Positions 1 to 6,223 of a DNA stretch of 6,306 nucleotides are shown piece by piece. The notes beneath the pieces were generated by a model, which saw only the letters and a program-made list of their open reading frames with translations, was not told the origin of the DNA and ran no database searches. This DNA is from Chloroflexota bacterium (GTDB taxonomy: Bacteria; Chloroflexota; Anaerolineae; Caldilineales; Caldilineaceae): contig QEUY01000236.1 of assembly GCA_003577365.1 (NCBI GenBank), positions 1 through 6,306 on the forward strand, given 5' to 3'. Within the stretch, counting starts at the first letter, position 1, and each line of letters starts with the position of its first letter. The position numbers were made by a program, and so were the translations under genes.

Positions 1-1
1 G

Positions 2-433
2 GCGCGCGGGGTGGTGATCGGCATGGAGCCGCACTACGCCAACCTGATCAACACACCCGAAAAGGTGCTGGAACTGCTGCGCCTGGTCGATTCGCCCAAT
101 CTGCGCGTCACCTTTGACATCAGCCATTTCAACATCCAGGGCTATTCTATCGAGCAATCGGTGGCGGCAATGGCTCCGGTGACCGTCTTCGCCCATATCA
201 AGGACGAGCGCGGGCTGGTGCCTGATTTCGACTTTTTGATCCCCGGCGAGGGGGTCTTTGACTGTGTGACCTATCTCAAGGAGATGGCGCGCCATCACTA
301 CACAGGCTATATCATGCCGGAGATCAGCATCTTTGTGCAGCGCCGCCCGGACTATGACGCGCTGGCTGCGGCGACGCAGAGCGCCGCGGTGCTGAACCGA
401 GCCTATGCCGCCGCCGGCATGCCGCGGCACTGA
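2..433 (+). CDS. Sugar phosphate isomerase/epimerase family protein (xylose isomerase-like TIM barrel), C-terminal part
   Basis: The frame is open from the window edge, so the N-terminal half of the gene lies upstream; about 143 codons are present and end in TGA at 431-433. The fragment carries the second half of an AP-endonuclease-2/xylose-isomerase-like TIM barrel. The expected metal-site residues appear in order: Glu in MEPH (codon 26-28), Asp in FDISHF (codon 116-118), His in AHIKDE (codon 194-196) and Glu in MPEIS (codon 320-322). Members of this family are divalent-metal enzymes that isomerise, epimerise, dehydrate or decarboxylate sugars and sugar acids; the exact reaction cannot be read from the sequence. 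An internal GTG at 11 is not a credible start because conserved barrel sequence continues upstream. It is followed after 32 bp by the E1 alpha gene, so it probably belongs to the same transcript. It is a different sequence from the second TIM-barrel protein at 5319-6179, with similarity confined to the metal-site layout. Confidence 0.88.
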   Translation, partial: ARGVVIGMEPHYANLINTPEKVLELLRLVDSPNLRVTFDISHFNIQGYSIEQSVAAMAPVTVFAHIKDERGLVPDFDFLIPGEGVFDCVTYLKEMARHHYTGYIMPEISIFVQRRPDYDALAAATQSAAVLNRAYAAAGMPRH

Positions 434-454
434 TTTGACATAACATGAGGAGCT

Positions 455-460
455 AGGAGG
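455..460 (+). promoter_or_regulatory. Strong Shine-Dalgarno for E1 alpha
   Basis: A full AGGAGG lies 5 nt upstream of the ATG at 466, which fixes the start of the E1 alpha gene. The gap from the preceding stop codon is only 32 bp and shows no promoter or terminator, which fits co-transcription. Confidence 0.85.
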
Positions 461-465
461 ACTGG

Positions 466-1482
466 ATGGAGGCACGACCCGTCGGATATCAAGCCACGCC
501 CCCCGCCGTGGACTATGCCGAGCTAGACGCCGAGCAAGGGCTGCACATGTATGAGCAGATGTGCAAGATCCGCGCCTTTGAAGAGACGTCCAATGAACTC
601 TACACGTCGGCGCGCATGCCCGGCCTGACCCATCTCTACATCGGCGAGGAAGCCGTGGCAGTGGGGGTGTGTGAGGCGCTGCGCACCGACGATTACATCA
701 CCAGCACGCATCGCGGCCACGGCCACTGCCTTGCCAAGGGCGCAGAGTTGGACCGCATGTTTGCCGAACTGCTGGGTAAAGCCGCCGGCTACTGCCGTGG
801 CAAGGGCGGCTCGATGCACATCGCCGACCAGGACACGGGCAACCTGGGGGCCAACGCCATCGTCGGCGGCAGCGCGGGCATCGCCACCGGCGCGGGGCTA
901 TCGATCAAGATGCGCCGCAGCGACCAGGTGGCAGTCTGCTTTTTTGGCGACGGCGCGTTGGGCCAGGGGTTGTTCTATGAATCGGCAAACATGGCGCAGC
1001 TGTGGAAGCTGCCGGTGATCTATGTGTGTGAGAACAACCAATACAACGAGTATACACACAACAGCGAGACCGCCGCGGGCACGCTCTTGGGCCGCGCCCA
1101 GGCGTTTGGCATCCACGCCGAGGAGGTCGACGGGCAAGATGTGCGCGCTGTCTATTCGGTGATGGCGCGGCTGGTGGCGCGGGCGCGCCGCGGCGAAGGG
1201 CCGGCCTTCCTGCTCTGCCATACCTACCGCTTCCGCGGCCATCATGTGGGCGATATCGACCGCACCTACTACCGCTCGAAGGCGGAAGAAGCCTGGTGGA
1301 AGGAGGAGCGCGACCCGCTGCGCGTGCTGGAAGAATGGCTCACCGGCGAGCAAGCGGTCGATCGATCCGTCTTGGAGGCGATCGACCGCGCGGTGCGTGC
1401 CGAGGTTGAAGCGGCTGTGAACTTTGCGCTCAGCGCCCCGTACCCCGATCCTGCCGAGGTGGATACGCATGTCTACGCCTAA
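466..1482 (+). CDS. Thiamine-diphosphate-dependent 2-oxo acid/acetoin dehydrogenase E1 component, alpha subunit (AcoA/PdhA-like)
   Basis: The 338-residue product has the usual length for a bacterial E1 alpha subunit. With E1 beta it forms the alpha2beta2 thiamine-diphosphate enzyme that decarboxylates or cleaves a 2-oxo (or vicinal diketo/hydroxyketo) substrate and passes the acyl group to the lipoyl arm of E2 in the cytoplasm. Visible motifs are HLYIGEEAVAVG near residue 57, the active-site segment HRGHGH at 82-87, GKGGSMHIAD at 112-121, and the classical ThDP/Mg signature GDG (161-163), 26 residues, then NN (190-191). The phosphorylation-loop region reads HTYRFRGHHVGD (252-263). GSMHIAD followed by NLGANAIVGG, and the HTYRFRGHH loop, resemble acetoin dehydrogenase E1 more than classical pyruvate dehydrogenase. 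Substrate assignment by similarity is unreliable in this family, so acetoin, pyruvate or branched-chain 2-oxo acids all remain possible. Its last 14 bases overlap the E1 beta gene. Confidence 0.93.
   Translation: MEARPVGYQATPPAVDYAELDAEQGLHMYEQMCKIRAFEETSNELYTSARMPGLTHLYIGEEAVAVGVCEALRTDDYITSTHRGHGHCLAKGAELDRMFAELLGKAAGYCRGKGGSMHIADQDTGNLGANAIVGGSAGIATGAGLSIKMRRSDQVAVCFFGDGALGQGLFYESANMAQLWKLPVIYVCENNQYNEYTHNSETAAGTLLGRAQAFGIHAEEVDGQDVRAVYSVMARLVARARRGEGPAFLLCHTYRFRGHHVGDIDRTYYRSKAEEAWWKEERDPLRVLEEWLTGEQAVDRSVLEAIDRAVRAEVEAAVNFALSAPYPDPAEVDTHVYA
1456..1462 (+). promoter_or_regulatory. Ribosome binding site for E1 beta inside the E1 alpha gene
   Basis: GAGGTGG ends 6 nt before the ATG at 1469. 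It lies inside the last codons of E1 alpha and supports the ATG start over the in-frame TTG at 1424, which has no such site. The arrangement suggests translational coupling of the two E1 subunits. Confidence 0.7.
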
Positions 1483-2497
1483 CGCCCAGTTCAGCCTGGC
1501 GGTACACAACCCTAACGCTCGCGAGCTGACCTTTGCCGAGGCGATCCGCGAGGCGATCGCCGAAGAGATGCGCCGCGACGCTCGCGTCTTTGTGATCGGC
1601 GAGGACGTAGCTGAGGCGGGCACTGTCTTTAAGGTGCTCAAGGGGATGGTCGAGGAGTTTGGCCCCGAGCGCATTTTGGATTCGCCCATCTCCGAGGCCG
1701 GCATTGCCGGGCTGGGCGTGGGCGCGGCGATGACGGGGATGCGGCCCATTGTGGACATCATGTTCGGCGATTTTATCACGCTGACCATGGACCAGATGGT
1801 CAATCAGGCGGCCAAGACGCACTATATGTCGGGCGGCAAGCTCAAGGTGCCGATGGTGCTGCGCACGACTTTAGGGGCTACGCGGCGTTCGGCGGCGCAG
1901 CATTCGCAGTCGCTGCACGCTTGGTTCAGCCATGTGCCGGGTCTGAAGGTGGTGATCCCCTCTACCCCCTATGATGCCAAGGGGCTGATGAAGAGCGCCA
2001 TCCGCGATGACAACCCGGTGGCGATCTTCGAAGACAAGATGCTCTACCAGTTCAAAGGGCCGGTGCCGGCGGGCGAATATACGATCCCCTTGGGCGTGGC
2101 GGACATCAAACGCAGCGGCGAAGACCTGACCGTGGTGGCGACGAGCAGCATGGTGCAGGTGGCGCTGCAGGCCGCCGAGCAACTGGCCGAGATCGGCATC
2201 AGCGCCGAGGTGGTAGACCCGCGCACGACCGCGCCGCTGGACAAGATCACGTTGATCGAGTCCGCCAAAAAGACCAGCCGCGCCTTGATCGTGGACGAAG
2301 GCTATCATTCCTACGGCGTCACTGCCGAGATCGCCTCGGTGATCGCCGACGGCGCGTTTTACTACCTGGATGCGCCGGTCAAACGGCTGGGCGCGATGGA
2401 TGTGCCTGTGCCCTTCTCGCCTGTGCTGGAGGATTTGACGGTCCCCACGCCGGCGCGCGTGGTCGAGATCGCCAAGAGCCTCTGCGGGCGAAGCTAA
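1469..2497 (+). CDS. Thiamine-diphosphate-dependent 2-oxo acid/acetoin dehydrogenase E1 component, beta subunit (AcoB/PdhB-like)
   Basis: The product is 342 residues from the ATG at 1469, normal for an E1 beta subunit. It completes the E1 heterotetramer: the N-terminal pyrimidine-binding domain supplies the Glu that activates thiamine diphosphate, and the C-terminal transketolase-type domain builds the dimer interface. Visible marks are VIGEDVAEAG in the N-terminal part, the catalytic Glu at about residue 76 in SPISEAGIAGLGVGAAM, MFGDFITLTMDQMVNQAAK, and QHSQSLHAWFSHVPGLKVV with the active-site His at 145. The C-terminal domain contains STPYDAKGLMKSAI and VDPRTTAPLD. The stretch RTTLGATRRSAAQHSQSLHA resembles AcoB-type subunits; pyruvate dehydrogenases usually have a Gly-rich segment here. 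The start overlaps the E1 alpha stop by 14 bases, which supports a fixed 1:1 production ratio. The gene is followed by the repeat element rather than directly by E2. Confidence 0.93.
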   Translation: MSTPNAQFSLAVHNPNARELTFAEAIREAIAEEMRRDARVFVIGEDVAEAGTVFKVLKGMVEEFGPERILDSPISEAGIAGLGVGAAMTGMRPIVDIMFGDFITLTMDQMVNQAAKTHYMSGGKLKVPMVLRTTLGATRRSAAQHSQSLHAWFSHVPGLKVVIPSTPYDAKGLMKSAIRDDNPVAIFEDKMLYQFKGPVPAGEYTIPLGVADIKRSGEDLTVVATSSMVQVALQAAEQLAEIGISAEVVDPRTTAPLDKITLIESAKKTSRALIVDEGYHSYGVTAEIASVIADGAFYYLDAPVKRLGAMDVPVPFSPVLEDLTVPTPARVVEIAKSLCGRS

Positions 2498-2549
2498 TAT
2501 CAACCGCAAAGATCGCAAAGCACGCAAAGGCTAGGAGGGAGAAGCGGGG

Positions 2550-2579
2550 CGTACGGACACGATATATCGTGTCCGTACG
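2550..2579. repeat. Perfect 30-bp palindrome
   Basis: The 15-bp arms CGTACGGACACGATA and TATCGTGTCCGTACG are exact reverse complements with no loop, centred between 2564 and 2565. It can form a DNA cruciform or an RNA hairpin (with a small loop), or be a binding site for a dimeric protein. The right arm is the first unit of the tandem array that follows, so the left arm is the only inverted copy. Confidence 0.9.
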
Positions 2580-2630
2580 GGATATCGTGTCCGTACGGGA
2601 TATCGTGTCCGTACGGGGTATTGTCCGTAG
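2563..2630 (+). repeat. Tandem 18-bp repeat array (about 3.7 copies)
   Basis: The unit GATATCGTGTCCGTACGG occurs at 2563-2580 (first base differs), 2581-2598 and 2599-2616. A degenerate fourth copy at 2617-2630 has lost four bases. Each unit is built from two short palindromes, GATATC and CCGTACGG, separated by GTGT. The 18-bp period is a multiple of three, so the array stays open and would read as a repeated VSVRDI hexapeptide in the frame of the downstream E2 gene. Nothing suggests that this peptide is a real part of E2. Confidence 0.88.
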
Positions 2631-2680
2631 CTTCTACTTTCTGCTCCGAACTTTGCGACTTTGCGGTGAATTTTTCGGAC

Positions 2681-2685
2681 GAGGA
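2681..2685 (+). promoter_or_regulatory. Probable ribosome binding site for E2
   Basis: GAGGA lies 9 nt upstream of the ATG at 2695. A second purine-rich run, AGGGAG at 2689-2694, directly abuts the ATG and is too close to serve. The site supports 2695 as the start and rejects upstream in-frame GTG codons inside the repeat array. Confidence 0.55.
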
Positions 2686-2694
2686 ACCAGGGAG

Positions 2695-4038
2695 ATGGCT
2701 AAGGAAGTCTACATGCCCGCGCTGGGCATGAACCAGGAGACGGGCACGCTGCTGCGCTGGCTGAAGGCCGAGGGCGAGCCGGTGCAGAAGGGCGAGCCGT
2801 TGATGGAAGTTGCAACCGACAAGACCGATGTGGAGATCGAAGCGCCCGCGTCGGGCATCCTGCGCGCCGTGACCGCGGCGGAGGGGGAGGATGTGCCGGT
2901 CGGCCAGGTGATCGCGCTGATCGCCGCGCCCGACGAGGTGATTGCTGCGCCCCCTGTCGCCCCGCTTGCACCGGCAGAACAGGCCGCGCCTGCCCGGCCT
3001 ACCCCGATCCTGCCGCCGCGCCAGCCCGCCGCGCGAGAGTCTGCGGCGCGGCGCGGCGAGCCGTCGGTCAGCCCGCTGGCGGCGCGCATCGCGGCCGAGC
3101 ATGGCGTGGACCTGGCCGCGGTGACGCCCACGGGCAGCCGCATCCAAAAAGAAGATGTGCTGGCCTATCTGGCCGCCCAACCTGCTTCGGCGGAGGGGCG
3201 CGTGCTGGCCTCGCCCAAGGCGCGGCGGCTGGCGGCAGAGGCCGGGGTGGAGCTGGCGGGCATTGCCGGCAGCGGGCCAGACGGCGCAGTCTTGGCGGCG
3301 GATGTGCTGGCGGCCGCGCCTGCCCCTGCACCGGTGCGGGCCGCAGCGGGCACGGCTGTGCCGGGTGAGAGCGTACCGATGTCGCGCATGTGGAAGGTGA
3401 TGGCCGAGCGGCTGTCCGAAAGCTGGGCGACCGTCCCGCATTTCTTCCTGGCGCGCGAGGTGGACGCAAGCGCGCTGATGGCCTGGCGCGAGGCGGCGCA
3501 GTCGCGCAGTGAGGCCAAGATCACCTACACCGACCTGCTGGTCAAGGTGGTGGCAGGCGCGCTGCGCCGTCACCCGCGGCTCAATGCGAGTTGGCAGAAC
3601 AACGGCATCACGGCCAATGCGGAGGTGCATATCGGCATCGCCGTGGCCGTGGACGACGGGCTGCTGGTGCCGGTGATCCGCTACGCGGACCAGATCGGGC
3701 TGGGGGAGATCGCGGGCGCGCGCGCCGATCTGGTGGCGCGGGCGCAGGCGGGCAGGCTCGCACCCGACGACCTGCAGGGCGGCACCTTTACGATCAGCAA
3801 CCTGGGTATGTTCGGCGTGGATCACTTCAGCGCCATTGTCAACCCGCCGCAGGCCGCGATCCTGGCCGTAGGCCGCATCTTGGATAAGGTTGTGCCGGTG
3901 AACGGGCAGCCGAGCGTGCGTCCGATGTTGGGGTTGAACCTCTCTGCCGACCATCGCGTGGTGGATGGCGCACGCGCCGCGCGCTTCTTGGAAAGTGTGG
4001 CGGCGGCTATCGAAGATCCGCTGCGCTTGCTCGACTAG
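2695..4038 (+). CDS. Dihydrolipoamide acyltransferase E2 of the 2-oxo acid/acetoin dehydrogenase complex, with two E3-binding domains
   Basis: The 447-residue product is the E2 core: it receives the acyl group from E1 on a swinging lipoyl arm and transfers it to CoA. Domains in order are: a lipoyl domain (about 1-77) with the lipoylated Lys43 in ATDKTDVEIEA; an Ala/Pro-rich flexible linker (about 78-122); a first peripheral subunit-binding domain (about 124-159, SPLAARIAAEHGVDL to IQKEDVLAYL); a second such domain (about 171-207, ASPKARRLAAEAGVEL to GAVLAADVLAA); an Ala/Pro linker; and the catalytic domain (about 222-447) ending with DHRVVDG at 419-425, where His420 and Asp424 are the expected catalytic residues. 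The start at 2695 is chosen because MAKEVYMPALGMNQETG is a typical lipoyl-domain N-terminus; the frame is open further upstream only through the repeat element. Acetyl- versus branched-chain acyl specificity cannot be decided. No E3 gene is seen nearby. Confidence 0.93.
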   Translation: MAKEVYMPALGMNQETGTLLRWLKAEGEPVQKGEPLMEVATDKTDVEIEAPASGILRAVTAAEGEDVPVGQVIALIAAPDEVIAAPPVAPLAPAEQAAPARPTPILPPRQPAARESAARRGEPSVSPLAARIAAEHGVDLAAVTPTGSRIQKEDVLAYLAAQPASAEGRVLASPKARRLAAEAGVELAGIAGSGPDGAVLAADVLAAAPAPAPVRAAAGTAVPGESVPMSRMWKVMAERLSESWATVPHFFLAREVDASALMAWREAAQSRSEAKITYTDLLVKVVAGALRRHPRLNASWQNNGITANAEVHIGIAVAVDDGLLVPVIRYADQIGLGEIAGARADLVARAQAGRLAPDDLQGGTFTISNLGMFGVDHFSAIVNPPQAAILAVGRILDKVVPVNGQPSVRPMLGLNLSADHRVVDGARAARFLESVAAAIEDPLRLLD

Positions 4039-4050
4039 CGCGGCCTCGGC

Positions 4051-5292
4051 ATGGCCTGGCCGGCGGGGGTCATCTATTGGGTAGGGTTGGCGCTGGTGGC
4101 GGCGACAATTGTGGGCGTCGCGGTGGGGCGTTTTCCGTACCTGCGCATGAACCGCGCCACGATCGCGTTCACCGGCGCGACGCTGCTGATTGTGATCGGC
4201 GCGATCTCGTTGGACCAGGCCTATGCGGCGCTGGACCTCGACACGCTGACCCTGCTCTTTGCCATGATGATCCTCAACACCAACCTGCGCCGCGCCGGTT
4301 TTTTTCAACTGGTGGGCAATTGGGTGGTGCATTGGGCGCATTCCCCGCGCCAACTGCTGGCGCTGCTCATCCTTGCGTCCGGTCTGCTCTCGGCAGTGTT
4401 TCTGAACGATACGATTGTGCTGGTCTTTACGCCGCTGGTGCTGGACATTTGCGCCATGGTCTCGCGTCGCCCTATTCCCTATCTGGTGGCGCTGGCGACC
4501 GCGGCCAACATCGGCTCGGCAGCGACGATCACCGGCAACCCGCAGAACATGATCATCGGCGTGGCGTCGGGCATCCCCTTTGCCCATTTCACGGCGCTGC
4601 TCGGCCCCGCCGCACTGGCGGGCATGGGCGTGATCTGGGGAGTGATCGTGCTGGTCTACCGTGACCAGTTTGCGCGCGGCCGGCTGGCCAAGACGCCGGA
4701 GGTAGCGGCGCAGCCGGAGCGGCGGCTGCTGGGCAAGAGCCTGGCCGCGGCCGCGGTGATGGTCGTGGGGCTGCTGGTGGGGATGGAGATCCCCTTGGCG
4801 GCGCTGGCCGCAGCCGCGATCCTGCTTATCAGCCGGCGTATGGAGCCGGAGACAGTCTTCCGCGAAGTGGACTGGTCGCTGCTGGTCTTTTTCGCCGGGC
4901 TGTTTATCGTGACCGGTTCGTTGGAGACCTTGGGCGCGAGCGAGCAACTGTTCGCCGTGCTGCAGCCCCTGGCCGAACGCGGCATCGTGGCGCTGACGGT
5001 CACAGGGGTGATCTTGAGCAACCTGATCTCGAATGTGCCCGCCGTGCTGCTCTTTCGGCCCTTTGTGCCAAGCTTTCCCGCGCCGACCGCAGCTTGGTTG
5101 ACGCTGGCGTTGGCGACCACCTTTGCGGGCAATCTGACGCTGCTGGGTTCGGTCGCCAACCTGATCGTGGCCGAGATCGCGGCGCGGCGCCATGTCTATC
5201 TTACCTTTGGCGAATATCTGCGCGCCGGGGTCTTGATCACGCTGATCAGCCTGAGCTTGGGGGTGGCGTGGCTGGCGCTGGTTTTATCATGA
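4051..5292 (+). CDS. SLC13/ArsB/NhaD-superfamily membrane permease (anion or ion transporter)
   Basis: The 413-residue product is strongly hydrophobic with roughly ten to eleven membrane segments and a pseudo-twofold repeat typical of the ion-transporter superfamily (ArsB, NhaD, SLC13/DASS, YbiR-like). The first half has LNDTIVLVFTPLVL (Asn119-Asp120-Thr121) and GNIGSAATITGNPQN-like sequence ending in GNPQN at 162-166. The second half has the matching SNLISNVPAVLL (about 323-334) and GNLTLLGSVANLIVAE (about 360-375). A polar, charged loop of about 25 residues (near 205-225) separates the halves. Substrates in the superfamily range from di- and tricarboxylates and sulfate to arsenite and Na+/H+, so the substrate is not assigned. 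Its place in the operon suggests a carboxylate or sugar-acid substrate; this is inference. The start lies 12 bp after the E2 stop and has no clear Shine-Dalgarno, so translation may be coupled to E2. Confidence 0.85.
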   Translation: MAWPAGVIYWVGLALVAATIVGVAVGRFPYLRMNRATIAFTGATLLIVIGAISLDQAYAALDLDTLTLLFAMMILNTNLRRAGFFQLVGNWVVHWAHSPRQLLALLILASGLLSAVFLNDTIVLVFTPLVLDICAMVSRRPIPYLVALATAANIGSAATITGNPQNMIIGVASGIPFAHFTALLGPAALAGMGVIWGVIVLVYRDQFARGRLAKTPEVAAQPERRLLGKSLAAAAVMVVGLLVGMEIPLAALAAAAILLISRRMEPETVFREVDWSLLVFFAGLFIVTGSLETLGASEQLFAVLQPLAERGIVALTVTGVILSNLISNVPAVLLFRPFVPSFPAPTAAWLTLALATTFAGNLTLLGSVANLIVAEIAARRHVYLTFGEYLRAGVLITLISLSLGVAWLALVLS

Positions 5293-5303
5293 TGGTCTTG
5301 TGA

Positions 5304-5310
5304 GAAGGGA
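5304..5310 (+). promoter_or_regulatory. Ribosome binding site for the second TIM-barrel gene
   Basis: GAAGGGA lies 8 nt upstream of the ATG at 5319. The earlier ATG at 5311 runs into TGA after three codons and is not the start. The gap after the permease stop is only 26 bp. Confidence 0.6.
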
Positions 5311-5318
5311 ATGGCTGT

Positions 5319-6179
5319 ATGAAACTGAGTTGCCTGCCGGTCTCGCTCTATCCCGAGTTGAGCGCAGGTCGTTGGAGCTTGGCCGATTGGTTTCGCTTTG
5401 CCGCTGAATTGGGGCTGGACGGCGCCGATGTGAGCGTGGTGCATCTGGGCGGCACGGAGACCGCACACCTGCGCGGCCTGCGCAGTCTGGCGACGGACGC
5501 GGGCGTGCAGATCGCCATGCTGGTCAGCTATGCAGACTTTACCCATCCCGACGCCGCCGAGCGCGTGCGCCAGGTGGATGGCATCCGGCGCTATATCGCC
5601 GTCGCGCAGGAGTTGGGGGCGGAGTTTATCCGCGTCACGGCGGGCCAGGCGCATCCTGGGCTGGAGCGCGCCGCCGCGCTGGAGTGGGCCGTAAGCGGGC
5701 TGACTGCCTGTTTGGATGAGGCGGCGCAGGCGGGGATCACCCTGGCCTATGAGAACCACACCAAAGGCTATGCCTGGACATATAATGACTTCTCGCAGCC
5801 GGCGTCGATCTTTCTGGAGATCGTGGCGCGCACCGAGGGGACGGGGCTGCGCATCCTGTATGACACGGCCAACACGCTGGCGGCAGGCGACGACCCGCTG
5901 GCGGTACTGGAGGCGGTCAAGCATCGGGTGGCGGTGATCCACACCAACGACATCGCGCGGGCCGGGTTTTTTGAGCCAGTCGTGCTGGGCGAAGGCGTTG
6001 CGCCGATCATCCCCATCTACCGCACGTTGATCGAGACCGGTTTTGATGGGTGGGTGAGCGTGGAGGAGGCGGGCAAACAGGGACCGGGCGGCTTCCGCAG
6101 GGCGATCCCCTATGCCGATTGGGCCTGGGTGCAGGCCGGTGGGCAGCCGCGTTCGGCGCGGATGACTTCCATCCTATAG
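5319..6179 (+). CDS. Sugar phosphate isomerase/epimerase family protein (xylose isomerase-like TIM barrel)
   Basis: The 286-residue product is a full-length xylose-isomerase-like TIM-barrel protein. The N-terminal strand/helix pattern includes LAAELGLDGADVS-like sequence (FAAELGLDGADVSVVHL) and, later, ELGAEFIRVTAG. The metal-binding set typical of the family is complete: Glu145 (YENH), Asp182 (LYDTAN), His208 (IHTND) and Glu249 (VSVEEA). It is expected to be a soluble metal-dependent enzyme acting on a sugar, sugar acid or keto-sugar. Known family reactions include isomerisation, epimerisation, dehydration (inosose dehydratase) and decarboxylation (3-oxo-isoapionate decarboxylase), and nothing here picks one. 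It sits between a permease gene and a DHDPS-family gene, which fits a role in the same catabolic route. There is no signal peptide. Together with the partial gene at 2-433 the operon encodes two members of this fold. Confidence 0.9.
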   Translation: MKLSCLPVSLYPELSAGRWSLADWFRFAAELGLDGADVSVVHLGGTETAHLRGLRSLATDAGVQIAMLVSYADFTHPDAAERVRQVDGIRRYIAVAQELGAEFIRVTAGQAHPGLERAAALEWAVSGLTACLDEAAQAGITLAYENHTKGYAWTYNDFSQPASIFLEIVARTEGTGLRILYDTANTLAAGDDPLAVLEAVKHRVAVIHTNDIARAGFFEPVVLGEGVAPIIPIYRTLIETGFDGWVSVEEAGKQGPGGFRRAIPYADWAWVQAGGQPRSARMTSIL

Positions 6180-6212
6180 TTTCACATCGGGTGTAGATTG
6201 GTTGAGCATAAC

Positions 6213-6218
6213 GGAGGA
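6213..6218 (+). promoter_or_regulatory. Shine-Dalgarno for the DHDPS-family gene
   Basis: GGAGGA lies 5 nt upstream of the ATG at 6224 and fixes the start of the last gene. The 44-bp gap after the preceding stop shows no terminator hairpin. Confidence 0.75.
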
Positions 6219-6223
6219 ACTCC

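Larger units (their letters stand above)
2503..2667. repeat. 165-bp compound palindromic intergenic element (MITE/REP-like) between E1 beta and E2
   Basis: The element begins 5 bp after the E1 beta stop and ends 27 bp before the E2 ATG. Its ends are inverted repeats: ACCGCAAAGATCGCAAAG at 2503-2520 and CTTTGCGACTTTGCGGT at 2651-2667, complementary except for one extra base. A second nested pair is AGAAGC (2540-2545) with GCTTCT (2630-2635). The centre holds a perfect 30-bp palindrome (2550-2579) followed by tandem copies of one arm. The whole is therefore an imperfect long palindrome with an expanded middle. Removing it would leave about 32 bp between E1 beta and E2, like the other gaps in this operon, which suggests insertion into an originally compact operon. 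No transposase and no clear target-site duplication is visible. It could act as an RNA hairpin that stabilises or attenuates the transcript; a run of five T follows at 2671-2675. Confidence 0.75.

Noticed and set aside
1424..1468. Upstream TTG start giving a longer E1 beta
   Set aside because: It has no ribosome binding site, extends further into E1 alpha, and adds residues before the region expected for E1 beta; the ATG at 1469 has GAGGTGG at suitable spacing.
898..1803. Minus-strand open frame of about 300 codons opposite E1 alpha and E1 beta
   Set aside because: Both E1 genes are strongly conserved on the plus strand with ribosome binding sites; the minus-strand translation shows no known motif.
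2533..2544. AGGAGGGAGAAG as a ribosome binding site for a small gene in the gap
   Set aside because: No ATG, GTG or TTG lies at a usable distance downstream; the nearest in-frame GTG (2569) is about 25 nt away and inside the repeat array.
2503..2630. Possible CRISPR array
   Set aside because: The repeats are 18 bp and directly adjacent with no spacers, and the outer parts are inverted repeats; no cas genes are present.
2500..5193. Very long open frame on the minus strand (897 codons) opposite E2 and the permease
   Set aside because: It is an antisense shadow of high-GC coding sequence: the translation is rich in Arg, His and Gln, has no recognisable domain, and runs across the repeat element and two well-conserved plus-strand genes.
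5311..5322. ATG at 5311 as the start of a small peptide before the second TIM-barrel gene
   Set aside because: It encodes only three residues before TGA; the purine-rich site upstream is better spaced for the ATG at 5319.
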